NCBI RefSeq assembly: GCF_003054055.1
Contig: NZ_QBKI01000001.1
Location: forward strand, 124,001 to 188,000
DNA: 64,000 bases
DNA from: Pontibacter mucosus
GTDB taxonomy: Bacteria; Bacteroidota; Bacteroidia; Cytophagales; Hymenobacteraceae
Direction: 5' to 3'
Shown here: positions 54,060-61,916 of the stretch, piece after piece
Layout of the letters: each line of letters begins with the position of its first letter
Position numbering within the stretch: the first letter of the stretch is position 1
Notes under the pieces: generated by a model
The model's input: the letters and a program-made list of their open reading frames with translations, nothing else
The model's database searches: none
Told to the model about the DNA's origin: nothing
Made by a program: the position numbers and the translations under genes

Positions 54060-54097
54060 AAGATAAAAAAGAGCGGCGCAGGTATAACCTGCGCCGC
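54060..54097 (-). terminator. Terminator of DUF4476 gene
   Basis: Stem GCGGCGCAGGT (54073-54083) with ACCTGCGCCGC (54087-54097), loop ATA, followed on the minus strand by TCTTTTTTATCTTTTTT. Strong, though 70 bases after the stop. Confidence 0.8.
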
Positions 54098-54165
54098 GCC
54101 AACTTATCTCACACTAAACTTTAAACTCTTTAACTCCCAAACTCCTCAACTCTCTAACTCCTAAA

Positions 54166-54945
54166 CTACCTTCTCCTTCTGGCGTACTCCTCCAGCTCGC
54201 GCACGCTGCTGTCGTGGCGGAAGGCGTCGTAGATGTAGTAGAAGCGGTCGCGATCGCAGAGGTAGTCGTAGGCATACTTGGCGAACTCTATGCGGGTGCT
54301 CTCATGGTCGAACTGCTGCAGCAGGCGCTTCAGGTCGTCGGCCATGATGCTGTTGCCGCGCAGCCCGTCGCGGGCTATACTTAACTTGGTGCTCTCGGAG
54401 CTACGGTGGCGGATGGCGTCTACCAGGCGGTCCAGCTCGCGGCCGGAGAGCAGGTTGCGGCAGTTGCCATCACGGTAGTCATCTCGGTAGCGGTCGTCTT
54501 TATACCTATCGTCGTACCGATCATCGTAGCGGTCGTGACCGCAGTACTCGTCGTGGCGGTGGTGGTCCGGGTAACGGGGCAGCGGCGGCGCGGGCACCAC
54601 GACCACCGGCCTCAGCGGCACCTCGCTCAGGAGCTTGAGGTGCGCCTTCCCGCTCCGACCCAGGGTACGCACACCGTAGGTAGCCTCTACCCCACGCGGC
54701 ACAAACACTTTCTGGCCCATTTTATACATGCCATGGCGGGTACGCACGCGCAGCTCCACATAATGCTCCCCCGGGCGCACGGCGTTCATGCGCACATAGT
54801 TGGTTGCGGTGTGGTTGAGGGTGCGCCCATTTACTTTCACCTGAAAAGACTCGCCGCGCTCGGCGGTAAATACAAGGATGGAGGCCTGTGCCCATACCGG
54901 CAGCGCCAGCAGCACAAACAAGATTGGTAGTAGAAGCTTTTTCAT
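54166..54945 (-). CDS. DUF4476 secreted protein
   Basis: 259 residues. Signal peptide (MKKLLLPILFVLLALPVWAQA), an N-terminal beta domain (to about 115), a Pro-rich linker, a low-complexity His/Asp/Tyr/Arg region with repeated DDRY units (about 125-160), and a C-terminal DUF4476 helical domain (LSGRELDRLVDAIRHRSSESTKL...VRELEEYARRRR). Likely periplasmic or cell-surface; function unknown. The DDRY-rich linker may bind metal, but that is speculation. Confidence 0.88.
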   Translation of the reverse strand: MKKLLLPILFVLLALPVWAQASILVFTAERGESFQVKVNGRTLNHTATNYVRMNAVRPGEHYVELRVRTRHGMYKMGQKVFVPRGVEATYGVRTLGRSGKAHLKLLSEVPLRPVVVVPAPPLPRYPDHHRHDEYCGHDRYDDRYDDRYKDDRYRDDYRDGNCRNLLSGRELDRLVDAIRHRSSESTKLSIARDGLRGNSIMADDLKRLLQQFDHESTRIEFAKYAYDYLCDRDRFYYIYDAFRHDSSVRELEEYARRRR

Positions 54946-55001
54946 GGCAAGTATAGGTTTTTACTTATACTTGCGCTATCCCAATTTCTGTGCCAGTTTG
55001 G

Positions 55002-55664
55002 TTATTGGAGCTTGTAGTTTAGCCCCGCCCCAATGGACTTTGGGTTAGAGTCCGCGTAGTTGTTTCGCTGCAACAGATCTTTGTATATTAGATTACCTTC
55101 TAAGTAGCCTTCTAGCCGATCATTTATTTTATACTTGAACATGAGCCCGGCAGTGAAGAACAGATTCATACCTGAAGCATCATCTTCAAACAAAATATCA
55201 GTTGCGCCCCCCTTACTTTTAACATGCTTAAACTTGACAGAGCCAAACACAGGCACTACAGAGGCTGTAGCATAAAGCTGAAGCTTGCGGTTTGGGTTAA
55301 ACGGGGTGAAGTAAAAGCTAACCGGTGTTGCTAGCCCCTTAGCTGTATTATACTGGTTCCAGCGTGTCAACTCAGTATCTCCTTCATATTCATATCCCTC
55401 CTGGGCGAAGTTCTCCTTATCTTTATCATATCCTGCGCCTATCTGCACACTCAGCCTGCGTGTTAATTGGTAACCGGCATGTAGGGTGATAATAGGCTCT
55501 ATACTGCCGCTTACCCTGCCATGTTTATACCCCATCATATATGAAACTGTATTCAGAGATGCCCCAACATATAGCTTCTTTTCTGCTATAGGGGCGGTTT
55601 CTGCTGATTGTGCTATAGTACAGAAGGGTGCAATAAAAGCTAATAAAACAAAAATACACTTCAT
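55002..55664 (-). CDS. Outer-membrane beta-barrel protein (small porin-like)
   Basis: 220 residues. Signal peptide with AQS cleavage (MKCIFVLLAFIAPFCTIAQS), then alternating amphipathic strands (KLYVGASLNTVSYMMGY, PIITLHAGYQLTRRLSVQIGAGY, MNLFFTAGLMFKYKI) ending in the aromatic-type C-terminus GAGLNYKLQ. Typical of eight-stranded outer-membrane barrels in the PorT/OmpW-like class. The gene is AT-richer than most in the window. It sits beside the AT-rich MABP-like lipoprotein gene. Confidence 0.8.
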   Translation of the reverse strand: MKCIFVLLAFIAPFCTIAQSAETAPIAEKKLYVGASLNTVSYMMGYKHGRVSGSIEPIITLHAGYQLTRRLSVQIGAGYDKDKENFAQEGYEYEGDTELTRWNQYNTAKGLATPVSFYFTPFNPNRKLQLYATASVVPVFGSVKFKHVKSKGGATDILFEDDASGMNLFFTAGLMFKYKINDRLEGYLEGNLIYKDLLQRNNYADSNPKSIGAGLNYKLQ

Positions 55665-55759
55665 AAATGTCTATTTAGATTTTCATATACAAAAAGCATC
55701 AGCCTTTATCTAAATGAGAATAAAAGCTGATGCTAAATTTAGATGCTTAATAGTATTTC

Positions 55760-56746
55760 TTAGTAGAATTTAACGCAGAAGTAAATGTAATCCCCACCAG
55801 CGCCTTCGTTTAAGTCCTGAGGAATTCTTACCCATCCTGGAGGTGGCTGAATCGAGCTACTACTTCCATAAAGCACCCCTACTTCTTTAACCAGCGGGAG
55901 ACTAGTATCCCATGAATCTTTTTGTTGATAAGCATAAATGTACTTACCGCCTGCTCCATCATTTAAATCTGGACAGTGAAATCCTAAAGGATCTTTCATT
56001 TCTATAGGAGGTGTCCAGAGATTTGGCCAACTATTAGCTGGTCCTATAGATTGAGGCTTCACTACAATGCCTCTAACTGGTACTTTCCAGCCTATTCTCT
56101 CGTCATTTACCCAGGCACCAGGGTTACTTGACGAACCTACAACTCTTTCAGGGTTTCTTGTGAAGCAAAGATAAATGTACTTACCACCAGCTCCCTTATT
56201 GAGATCCACTGGTATTTTATAATACCCTGGTAAGTCACTTGTCCCTATGGAAGAGGAACTACCCTTTATTATTTTTAAATCCTGTATAAGGTTACGGGAA
56301 TTGTAATAGTAGCTACCCTCTCCTATACTTTCGGAGCTTACAAAAGTAGGCGGTGACGGTGGAATCCCTGTACCACCACCTCCGCCGGTGCAGTCTGTAG
56401 AATAAGGGCAAAGCGGATCTGAAGACATTGTAGAGGCGGCCTCAATAGACTTTTTCGGACGCGTAGGCCGTTCACTTCCGTCTTCAAAGCCTGTTACCTG
56501 CACGTCTTTGCTCACGTACTGGCCCGTTTTATCGGTCTTGTACGTGATATCTTTGTCTTCTTTTTCGGTAGCAGATTTTATCTTCAGCACCTGCTTCGCA
56601 GCGAGCGCTTTAGCATCTGGCTGCACCGCTTCCTCAGCTTTCTCGCAGCTCCATAAAAACACGGTTGTGGATAGAAGTACAAAAAGCAACAGCCGGGTCA
56701 GCATGCTGCCTGTCTCGAGGGTAAATGTTCGTTTTCTCATATGCAT
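55760..56746 (-). CDS. Lipoprotein with three MABP/Vps62-like repeats
   Basis: 328 residues. Signal peptide with lipobox FLWSC (Cys34; an alternative start is Met15), a charged linker to about residue 100, a Gly-rich spacer, then three repeats, each marked by a D-L-N-x-G-A-G-G-x-Y-I-Y motif at 181-194, 260-273 and 311-324. That motif is characteristic of the beta-prism MABP/Vps62-type domains best known from eukaryotic membrane-trafficking proteins. If so, it is a surface lectin- or lipid-binding-like protein. The gene is AT-rich relative to the window. Function unknown. Confidence 0.75.
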   Translation of the reverse strand: MHMRKRTFTLETGSMLTRLLLFVLLSTTVFLWSCEKAEEAVQPDAKALAAKQVLKIKSATEKEDKDITYKTDKTGQYVSKDVQVTGFEDGSERPTRPKKSIEAASTMSSDPLCPYSTDCTGGGGGTGIPPSPPTFVSSESIGEGSYYYNSRNLIQDLKIIKGSSSSIGTSDLPGYYKIPVDLNKGAGGKYIYLCFTRNPERVVGSSSNPGAWVNDERIGWKVPVRGIVVKPQSIGPANSWPNLWTPPIEMKDPLGFHCPDLNDGAGGKYIYAYQQKDSWDTSLPLVKEVGVLYGSSSSIQPPPGWVRIPQDLNEGAGGDYIYFCVKFY

Positions 56747-56933
56747 TTTGTTTAAAGGTTAAATATTCATGAACATATGAATATTATAATATAAAAACAA
56801 GGCATTTTTAGGCACTTTTGTTACATCGGCTTTAGGGGTACAACCCTTGGCTCATACTTTGCAAAGTGCTATTACTGCGTCTAGAACAAACTTTCCCGTG
56901 AATATTTTTCACCCCTTTGTCACATCAGCCCCG

Positions 56934-56973
56934 GAAAAAAGAAAGCGCCGCAGGTGCTGTACCTGTGGCGCTT
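56934..56973 (-). terminator. Terminator after purM
   Basis: 13-bp stem AAGCGCCGCAGGT (56943-56955) with ACCTGTGGCGCTT (56961-56973), one G-U pair, followed on the minus strand by TCTTTTTT. Confidence 0.8.
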
Positions 56974-56996
56974 GCAAAGTATAGGTAAAGTATAAT

Positions 56997-58166
56997 TTAG
57001 CCTTCGTAGTAGAACTCGCCGTAGGGGCTGCGGATGGTGAGCTCGTTTCGTTTGCTCTTCTCCACGCGGCCAATGATCTGGGCCTCCACGTTAAAGCTTT
57101 TCGAGATGGCAATCAGGTCCTGCGCATACTCCTCCGGCAGGTAAATCTCCAGGCGGTGGCCCATGTTGAAGACCTTGTACATTTCCATCCAGTCGGTGTG
57201 GCTCTGCTCCTGAATGATGCGGAACAGCGGCGGCACCGGCAGCAGGTTGTCCTTGATGATGTGCACCTTCTCGGTGAAGTGCAGTACCTTGGTCTGGGCG
57301 CCGCCCGAGCAGTGCACCATGCCGTGGATATTTTTGCGGTGCTCCTTCAGAATCTCCATCACAATGGGAGCATAGGTACGCGTAGGCGAGAGCACCAGTT
57401 TGCCCACCTCCATGCCTGTTTCAGGGTCGATGTCGGTAAGGCGCATGTTGCCGGAGTATACCAGGTCGGCTGGCAGCTCGGGGTCGTAACTTTCGGGGTA
57501 AGAGGCCGCCAGGTATTTGTGGAACACATCGTGGCGGGCCGAGGTGAGGCCGTTGCTGCCCATGCCGCCGTTATACTCTGTTTCGTAAGTAGCCTGCCCG
57601 TAAGAGGCAAAGCCCACAATCACGTCGCCGGGCTGAATGGTGTGGTTCGAGATCACCTCGTCGCGGCGCATGCGGGCCGTTACGGTGCTGTCCACGATGA
57701 TGGTGCGCACCAGGTCGCCCACATCGGCTGTCTCGCCGCCAGTGCTGTAAATGCCCACACCGTTATCGCGCAGCATCTGCAGCACCTCCTCGGTACCGTT
57801 GATGATGGCGGCAATCACCTCGCCGGGTACCAGGTTCTTGTTGCGGCCAATGGTGGAGGAGAGCAATATTCTATCGGTGGCGCCCACGCACAGCAAATCG
57901 TCGGTGTTCATTACCACGGCATCCTGGGCAATGCCTTTCCACACGCTCAGGTCGCCAGTTTCTTTCCAGTACATGTAGGCCAGCGAAGACTTGGTGCCGG
58001 CCCCGTCGGCGTGCATGATGGCGCAGTACTCCTCGTCGCCGGTAAGTATATCAGGGATGATCTTACAGAAAGCTTTCGGGAAAAGCCCTTTGTCAATGTT
58101 CTTAATGGCGTTGTGCACATCCTCCTTAGAGGCGGATACGCCGCGACGCAAATATCTGTTTTCCAT
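56997..58166 (-). CDS. purM: Phosphoribosylformylglycinamidine cyclo-ligase (AIR synthase)
   Basis: Closes the imidazole ring in purine synthesis (FGAM plus ATP to AIR). 389 residues, the longer form common in Bacteroidota (E. coli 345). ATP-binding features: YLRRGVSASKEDVHNAI at the N-terminus, HADGAGTKSSLAYMYW, AQDAVVMNTDDLLCVGA with metal-binding Asp residues, GGETADVGDLV and GFASYGQATYETEYNGGMGSNGLTSAR. The C-terminal domain has HCSGGAQTKVLHF. ATG start; no other pur genes adjoin it. Confidence 0.92.
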   Translation of the reverse strand: MENRYLRRGVSASKEDVHNAIKNIDKGLFPKAFCKIIPDILTGDEEYCAIMHADGAGTKSSLAYMYWKETGDLSVWKGIAQDAVVMNTDDLLCVGATDRILLSSTIGRNKNLVPGEVIAAIINGTEEVLQMLRDNGVGIYSTGGETADVGDLVRTIIVDSTVTARMRRDEVISNHTIQPGDVIVGFASYGQATYETEYNGGMGSNGLTSARHDVFHKYLAASYPESYDPELPADLVYSGNMRLTDIDPETGMEVGKLVLSPTRTYAPIVMEILKEHRKNIHGMVHCSGGAQTKVLHFTEKVHIIKDNLLPVPPLFRIIQEQSHTDWMEMYKVFNMGHRLEIYLPEEYAQDLIAISKSFNVEAQIIGRVEKSKRNELTIRSPYGEFYYEG

Positions 58167-58187
58167 GGTTGCTGGATGATTTGCCTA

Positions 58188-58195
58188 CAAATTTA
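58188..58195 (-). promoter_or_regulatory. -7 box of purM
   Basis: TAAATTTG on the minus strand, a perfect TAnnTTTG, 22 bases before the purM ATG. No convincing -33. Confidence 0.4.
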
Positions 58196-58323
58196 ACAAA
58201 GGGAATGGCATTCCCGAGAGTATAGGGCATTTATTATACTTTAAAGGAACCGGCCGCAGCCACTGAAGTCCTGCTTTTTTATACTTCGGCAAAGTATAAA
58301 CTTGCTAAAGTATACTACGGAAA

Positions 58324-58354
58324 GAGCCGCACAAGTATAAAACCCATGCGGCTC
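58324..58354 (-). terminator. Hairpin after OmpA-family gene
   Basis: Stem GAGCCGCA (58324-58331) with TGCGGCTC (58347-58354), 23 bases beyond the stop. The loop holds AAGTATA. Minus-strand T-run is short. Confidence 0.55.
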
Positions 58355-58377
58355 CATCTATAGTAGCGCTACACTGA

Positions 58378-60333
58378 TTACTCCTGTATACGTACCACTT
58401 TAAATTCGGTGCGGCGGTTGCGCTGGTGTTGTTCCTCAGTTTTGGCGTTTTTCACCACCGGACGGCTCTCGCCGTAACCCTTGGCCGTGATGCGCGAGCG
58501 GTCAATGCCTTTCGAGATGATGTACTCCACGGCAGACTCGGCACGGCGCTGCGACAGGTCCACGTTGTAGATGTCGGAGCCACGGGAGTCGGTGTGGGAG
58601 CTCAGCTCGATGGAGATGGCCGGGTTGTCGATGAGTATCTGCACCAGCTTATCCAGCTCCACGGCCGCGTCCGGACGAATGTTGGCCTTGTCAAAGTCGT
58701 AGAAGATGTTTTCCAGCACAATCGGCTTCTCTTTCACAATCTCGTTCAGCACCAGCGTCGTCGTCAGGCGCACCTCGTTCATGGGGTCTTTCAGCTCGCT
58801 TTGGGCCGGCATCTTGCCCTCGGTGGTCACGCGCTGGCGGGCGGTAAAGAAATTCGGCTTCTCGGCCACCACAGAGTAGGTAGAGGCTGAGTCGAGCGGG
58901 AAAGAGAACTTGCCCTCGGCATCGGTGCTGGCCATGGCGATTTGCTTGCCGGCCTCGTCCTGAAGTATAACGGTGTTGTTCGGCACCACCGTGCGCTGGC
59001 GGGCTCCCTCGCGCAATTGGTATAGTGTGCCGTCCACAAAGAACTTTACCAGCTTGCGATCGCTGCGCACGAAACGGTATAGGTCGTCGCCGCCTTTGCC
59101 GCCCTCGCGGTTAGAGGAGAAGAAGCCAAACTGCTCGTTCACGAAGTACATCCCGAAATCATCGCCCGGCGAGTTTACCGGCTTGCCCAGGTTAACAGGT
59201 TTGCCATTCTCGATGCGGAACAGGTCGAGGTTGCCCAAACCAGGCAATCCGTCAGAGGCAATGTATACCGTCCCGTCCGGCCCCACCGACACAAAACTCT
59301 CGTTGCCGGACGTGTTTATCTCTGGCCCCAGGTTTTCGGGTTTGGAGAAGCGTCCGTTATCGTCTAAGGTAGATTTGTAGATATCCGTACCCCCTAAACC
59401 GCCCTTGCGGCTGGAGGAGAAGTATAAGGTTTTGCCATCAGGCGTGAAAGCGGGGGAAGAGTCCCATGCCTCCGGGTCGTTTATACTTAGCGCCTTGGGC
59501 TCGGTCCAGCCATTGGCGCGGCGGTACGTCACGAACAAATCCACGTTCTCACGGCCTTTCTTGGTGCCTTCGTTGCCACGGGCAAACACCATTACCGCGC
59601 CATCGTTGGTGAAGGTGGCGAACGCCTCGTGCAGGTCCTCGCTGTTTATACTTTCATACTTGTGCACGGCCCCGCCCATCTCGGCGGCAGAGTCGGTCAG
59701 GGTGGTGGTGTAGATGTCCAGGAAGCCTTCGCCGTTGCCCAGATACTCTTTGCCCGGGCCGCGTGTGGAGGCAAAAATCAGCTCGTTGCCCTGCACGTAA
59801 GGGCCGAACTCGGAGGCATCGGTATTGAGCGCCTCCAGGCTCTCTACTTTAAAGCGCTCGCCCTGCCCCAGAATCTCGTTCAGCTGCTGCATGTTCTCCA
59901 GCTCGCGCAGGGCCATGGAGCGCAGCTGCGGGTTGTTGGCCACTTTTACGTACTCACCCATGCGGCGCAGCGCCTCCTCATACTTGCCGTTTGCCTTCAG
60001 GGCCAGCGGATAGTAAAAATAAGCGTCCTCCTTGCGGTAGTTGGCGTCTATGGCGGCTTTGTAGTAGGGCTCGGCGGCGGCCAGGCGGTTGGAGCGACGG
60101 TAGGCCTCCGCAATTTTATAGTTCACCTCCCCGGCGTTGTTTGCCTTGCCCAAGGCCTGCATGTAGAATTGAATGGCCCGCTCATACTCCTCCTGCCCGA
60201 AACGCTTGTCGCCTTTGCTCAGGTACTGGCTGGCGCCGCAGCCGCTGAGCAGCAGCACGAGCAGCGCGATGAAACCGGTTTGTTGCAGTTGTCTTGCCAG
60301 TGGCTTTTGTCGAGGCATGTTGTGCATGAACAA
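58378..60333 (-). CDS. OmpA-family lipoprotein with TPR and beta-propeller (PorE-like)
   Basis: 651 residues. Lipobox LLLSGC (Cys32), TPR region (about 40-160: YERAIQFYMQALGKANNAGEVNYKIAEAYR), a PD40/WD40-like propeller (about 170-430; SRKGGLGGTDIYKS, SNREGGKGGDDLYRF), a carboxypeptidase-regulatory-like domain (about 440-525) and a C-terminal OmpA domain (540-651) with SSHTDSRGSDIYNVDLSQRRAE for peptidoglycan binding. This four-domain order is that of PorE, the peptidoglycan anchor of the type IX secretion system. Other T9SS genes are not in the window, and related OmpA lipoproteins exist. Start may be Met7. Confidence 0.88.
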   Translation of the reverse strand: MFMHNMPRQKPLARQLQQTGFIALLVLLLSGCGASQYLSKGDKRFGQEEYERAIQFYMQALGKANNAGEVNYKIAEAYRRSNRLAAAEPYYKAAIDANYRKEDAYFYYPLALKANGKYEEALRRMGEYVKVANNPQLRSMALRELENMQQLNEILGQGERFKVESLEALNTDASEFGPYVQGNELIFASTRGPGKEYLGNGEGFLDIYTTTLTDSAAEMGGAVHKYESINSEDLHEAFATFTNDGAVMVFARGNEGTKKGRENVDLFVTYRRANGWTEPKALSINDPEAWDSSPAFTPDGKTLYFSSSRKGGLGGTDIYKSTLDDNGRFSKPENLGPEINTSGNESFVSVGPDGTVYIASDGLPGLGNLDLFRIENGKPVNLGKPVNSPGDDFGMYFVNEQFGFFSSNREGGKGGDDLYRFVRSDRKLVKFFVDGTLYQLREGARQRTVVPNNTVILQDEAGKQIAMASTDAEGKFSFPLDSASTYSVVAEKPNFFTARQRVTTEGKMPAQSELKDPMNEVRLTTTLVLNEIVKEKPIVLENIFYDFDKANIRPDAAVELDKLVQILIDNPAISIELSSHTDSRGSDIYNVDLSQRRAESAVEYIISKGIDRSRITAKGYGESRPVVKNAKTEEQHQRNRRTEFKVVRIQE

Positions 60334-60354
60334 GTAGGATTAAGTTTAGCCGGA

Positions 60355-60837
60355 TCAGAAATAGCGGGAAAGCCAGCTGTTGCCGGCCGGTCGTGGCCAT
60401 GCCTGCTGCAGCTCCCCGTAATTGGTTATAAGCGTATCAAAGTATAACGAATCTTCTTTAATTTCGCCGGCGGCCACTTTGCTTTTCAGCTCCGGCATAG
60501 GTACCAACTCCACTTTCTCCCCATCCAGGAAGGCCAGCTGCGTGCGGTCCATAAACGAGAGGCCGTAGCGCTGCTCCAGCTCCCGCACAAACCTTACCGA
60601 GGCATCGATAGAGCAACCGCTGGCGGCGGTGGCGTCCTCGTTGTTGGCCAGCACCAGAAAACGCCCATGCAGCAGCGCCGCCGAGGCCTGAAGGCCTTTG
60701 CCGTGGCTGCTCCACTCAGTAGCAAAACGCTCCAGAAGCGGCTTTATTTCAACCTGTTCTGCCTCCGTCAAAGGTCTGCTGGCCTGGTAAATCCAGATAC
60801 GTGCCTGCGGGGGCAATTGGTCAAACGGAATATACAT
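60355..60837 (-). CDS. Conserved protein of unknown function
   Basis: 160 residues with no signal peptide. Contains WIYQASRPLTEAEQVEI, SSHGKGLQASAALLHGRFLVLANNE and GCSIDASVRFVRELEQRYGL, conserved in many Bacteroidota, where it is sometimes mislabelled ABC transporter ATPase; no Walker motifs are present. The gene starts 21 bases upstream of the OmpA-family gene on the same strand, so both may be one transcript. Confidence 0.8.
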   Translation of the reverse strand: MYIPFDQLPPQARIWIYQASRPLTEAEQVEIKPLLERFATEWSSHGKGLQASAALLHGRFLVLANNEDATAASGCSIDASVRFVRELEQRYGLSFMDRTQLAFLDGEKVELVPMPELKSKVAAGEIKEDSLYFDTLITNYGELQQAWPRPAGNSWLSRYF

Positions 60838-60992
60838 AGTTAATGGTTGTATTGTTGATTGCTAAATTGTTAACCTGCCTACGATTTAAATGTTAGCCGG
60901 GCGAGCATGTTGTACCTTATACTTGCTCAAACGGAAAGTATACTTCTCGTTTCTTCAGATACAACAATGAGTCAATTTAACAATATCGCCAA

Positions 60993-61811
60993 TTATTTAG
61001 AGAGCCCTTCGGCCTGGGCAATGAGCTCGGCGATATCGAACACTTTTACGCTTTCCTCCTGCTCCTTGTTCTTCACCCCGTCGTTCATCATCACCATGCA
61101 GAACGGGCAGGCCGTTGCAATCACACCGTTACCCGCTCCCAAGGTGGCCAGGGCCTCCTCGGTACGCTCAATGTTGATGTCTTTTTTGCCCGGCTCCGGC
61201 TCTTTGAACATCTGCGCACCGCCGGCGCCGCAGCACAAACCGTTGGCGCGGCTGCGCTTCATCTCCACCAGGTCGGCGTCCAGGGCAGCCAGCACCTCGC
61301 GTGGCGCCTCGTAAATGTCGTTGGCACGTCCCAGGTAGCAGGAGTCGTGGAAGGTGATGCGCTTGCCTTTGAAAGCCTCGCCTCCCTGTACCTTCACCTT
61401 GCCCTCGTTGATGAGCTGCTGCAGGAACGTGGAGTGGTGAATCACCTCGTAGTTGCCGCCCAGGTCCGGGTACTCGTTTTTGATCGTGTTAAAGCAGTGC
61501 GGGCAGGCCGTCACGATCTTCTTCACGTTGTAGGCGTTCAGCACCTCGATGTTGGTCAGCGCCTGCATCTGGAACAGGAACTCGTTGCCGGCACGCTTGG
61601 CGGGATCACCGGTGCAGCTCTCCTCGGTACCCAACACGGCATACTTTACGCCCACATGCTCCAGGATCTGCACAAAGGCACGGGTTACTCTTTTATAGCG
61701 GTCGTCGAAAGCGCCGGCACAACCTACCCAGAACAACACTTCCGGCTCCTCGCCGTTGGCAGCCATCTCGGCCATGGTCGGCACTTTTACTAATCTTTTA
61801 TTCTCTTCCAT
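60993..61811 (-). CDS. (Fe-S)-binding protein with CCG domains (HdrB-like)
   Basis: 272 residues, cysteine-rich. Two CCG-type motifs of the HdrB/GlpC/LutA kind: the first is altered (Cys in WVGCAG, then EESCTGD with Ser in place of one Cys, then CPHC), the second complete (SCYLGR, GLCCGAGG, CPFC). These bind iron-sulfur clusters in quinone- or disulfide-linked electron transfer. It lies downstream of the membrane Fe-S gene (105 bases), so the two probably form one complex. Substrate unknown. Confidence 0.88.
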   Translation of the reverse strand: MEENKRLVKVPTMAEMAANGEEPEVLFWVGCAGAFDDRYKRVTRAFVQILEHVGVKYAVLGTEESCTGDPAKRAGNEFLFQMQALTNIEVLNAYNVKKIVTACPHCFNTIKNEYPDLGGNYEVIHHSTFLQQLINEGKVKVQGGEAFKGKRITFHDSCYLGRANDIYEAPREVLAALDADLVEMKRSRANGLCCGAGGAQMFKEPEPGKKDINIERTEEALATLGAGNGVIATACPFCMVMMNDGVKNKEQEESVKVFDIAELIAQAEGLSK

Positions 61812-61916
61812 CTGATTTTATACTTAGGACAAAGGACTGGTTGACAAAAGACAAAGGACACTTTCTCAGGTCCTGTATCACGAAGTCTTTTATCCTTTGT
61901 CTGAAAATTCTTTTGT

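Noticed and set aside
57156..58196. 346-codon rightward ORF opposite purM
   Set aside because: Antisense shadow; purM signatures are intact on the other strand.
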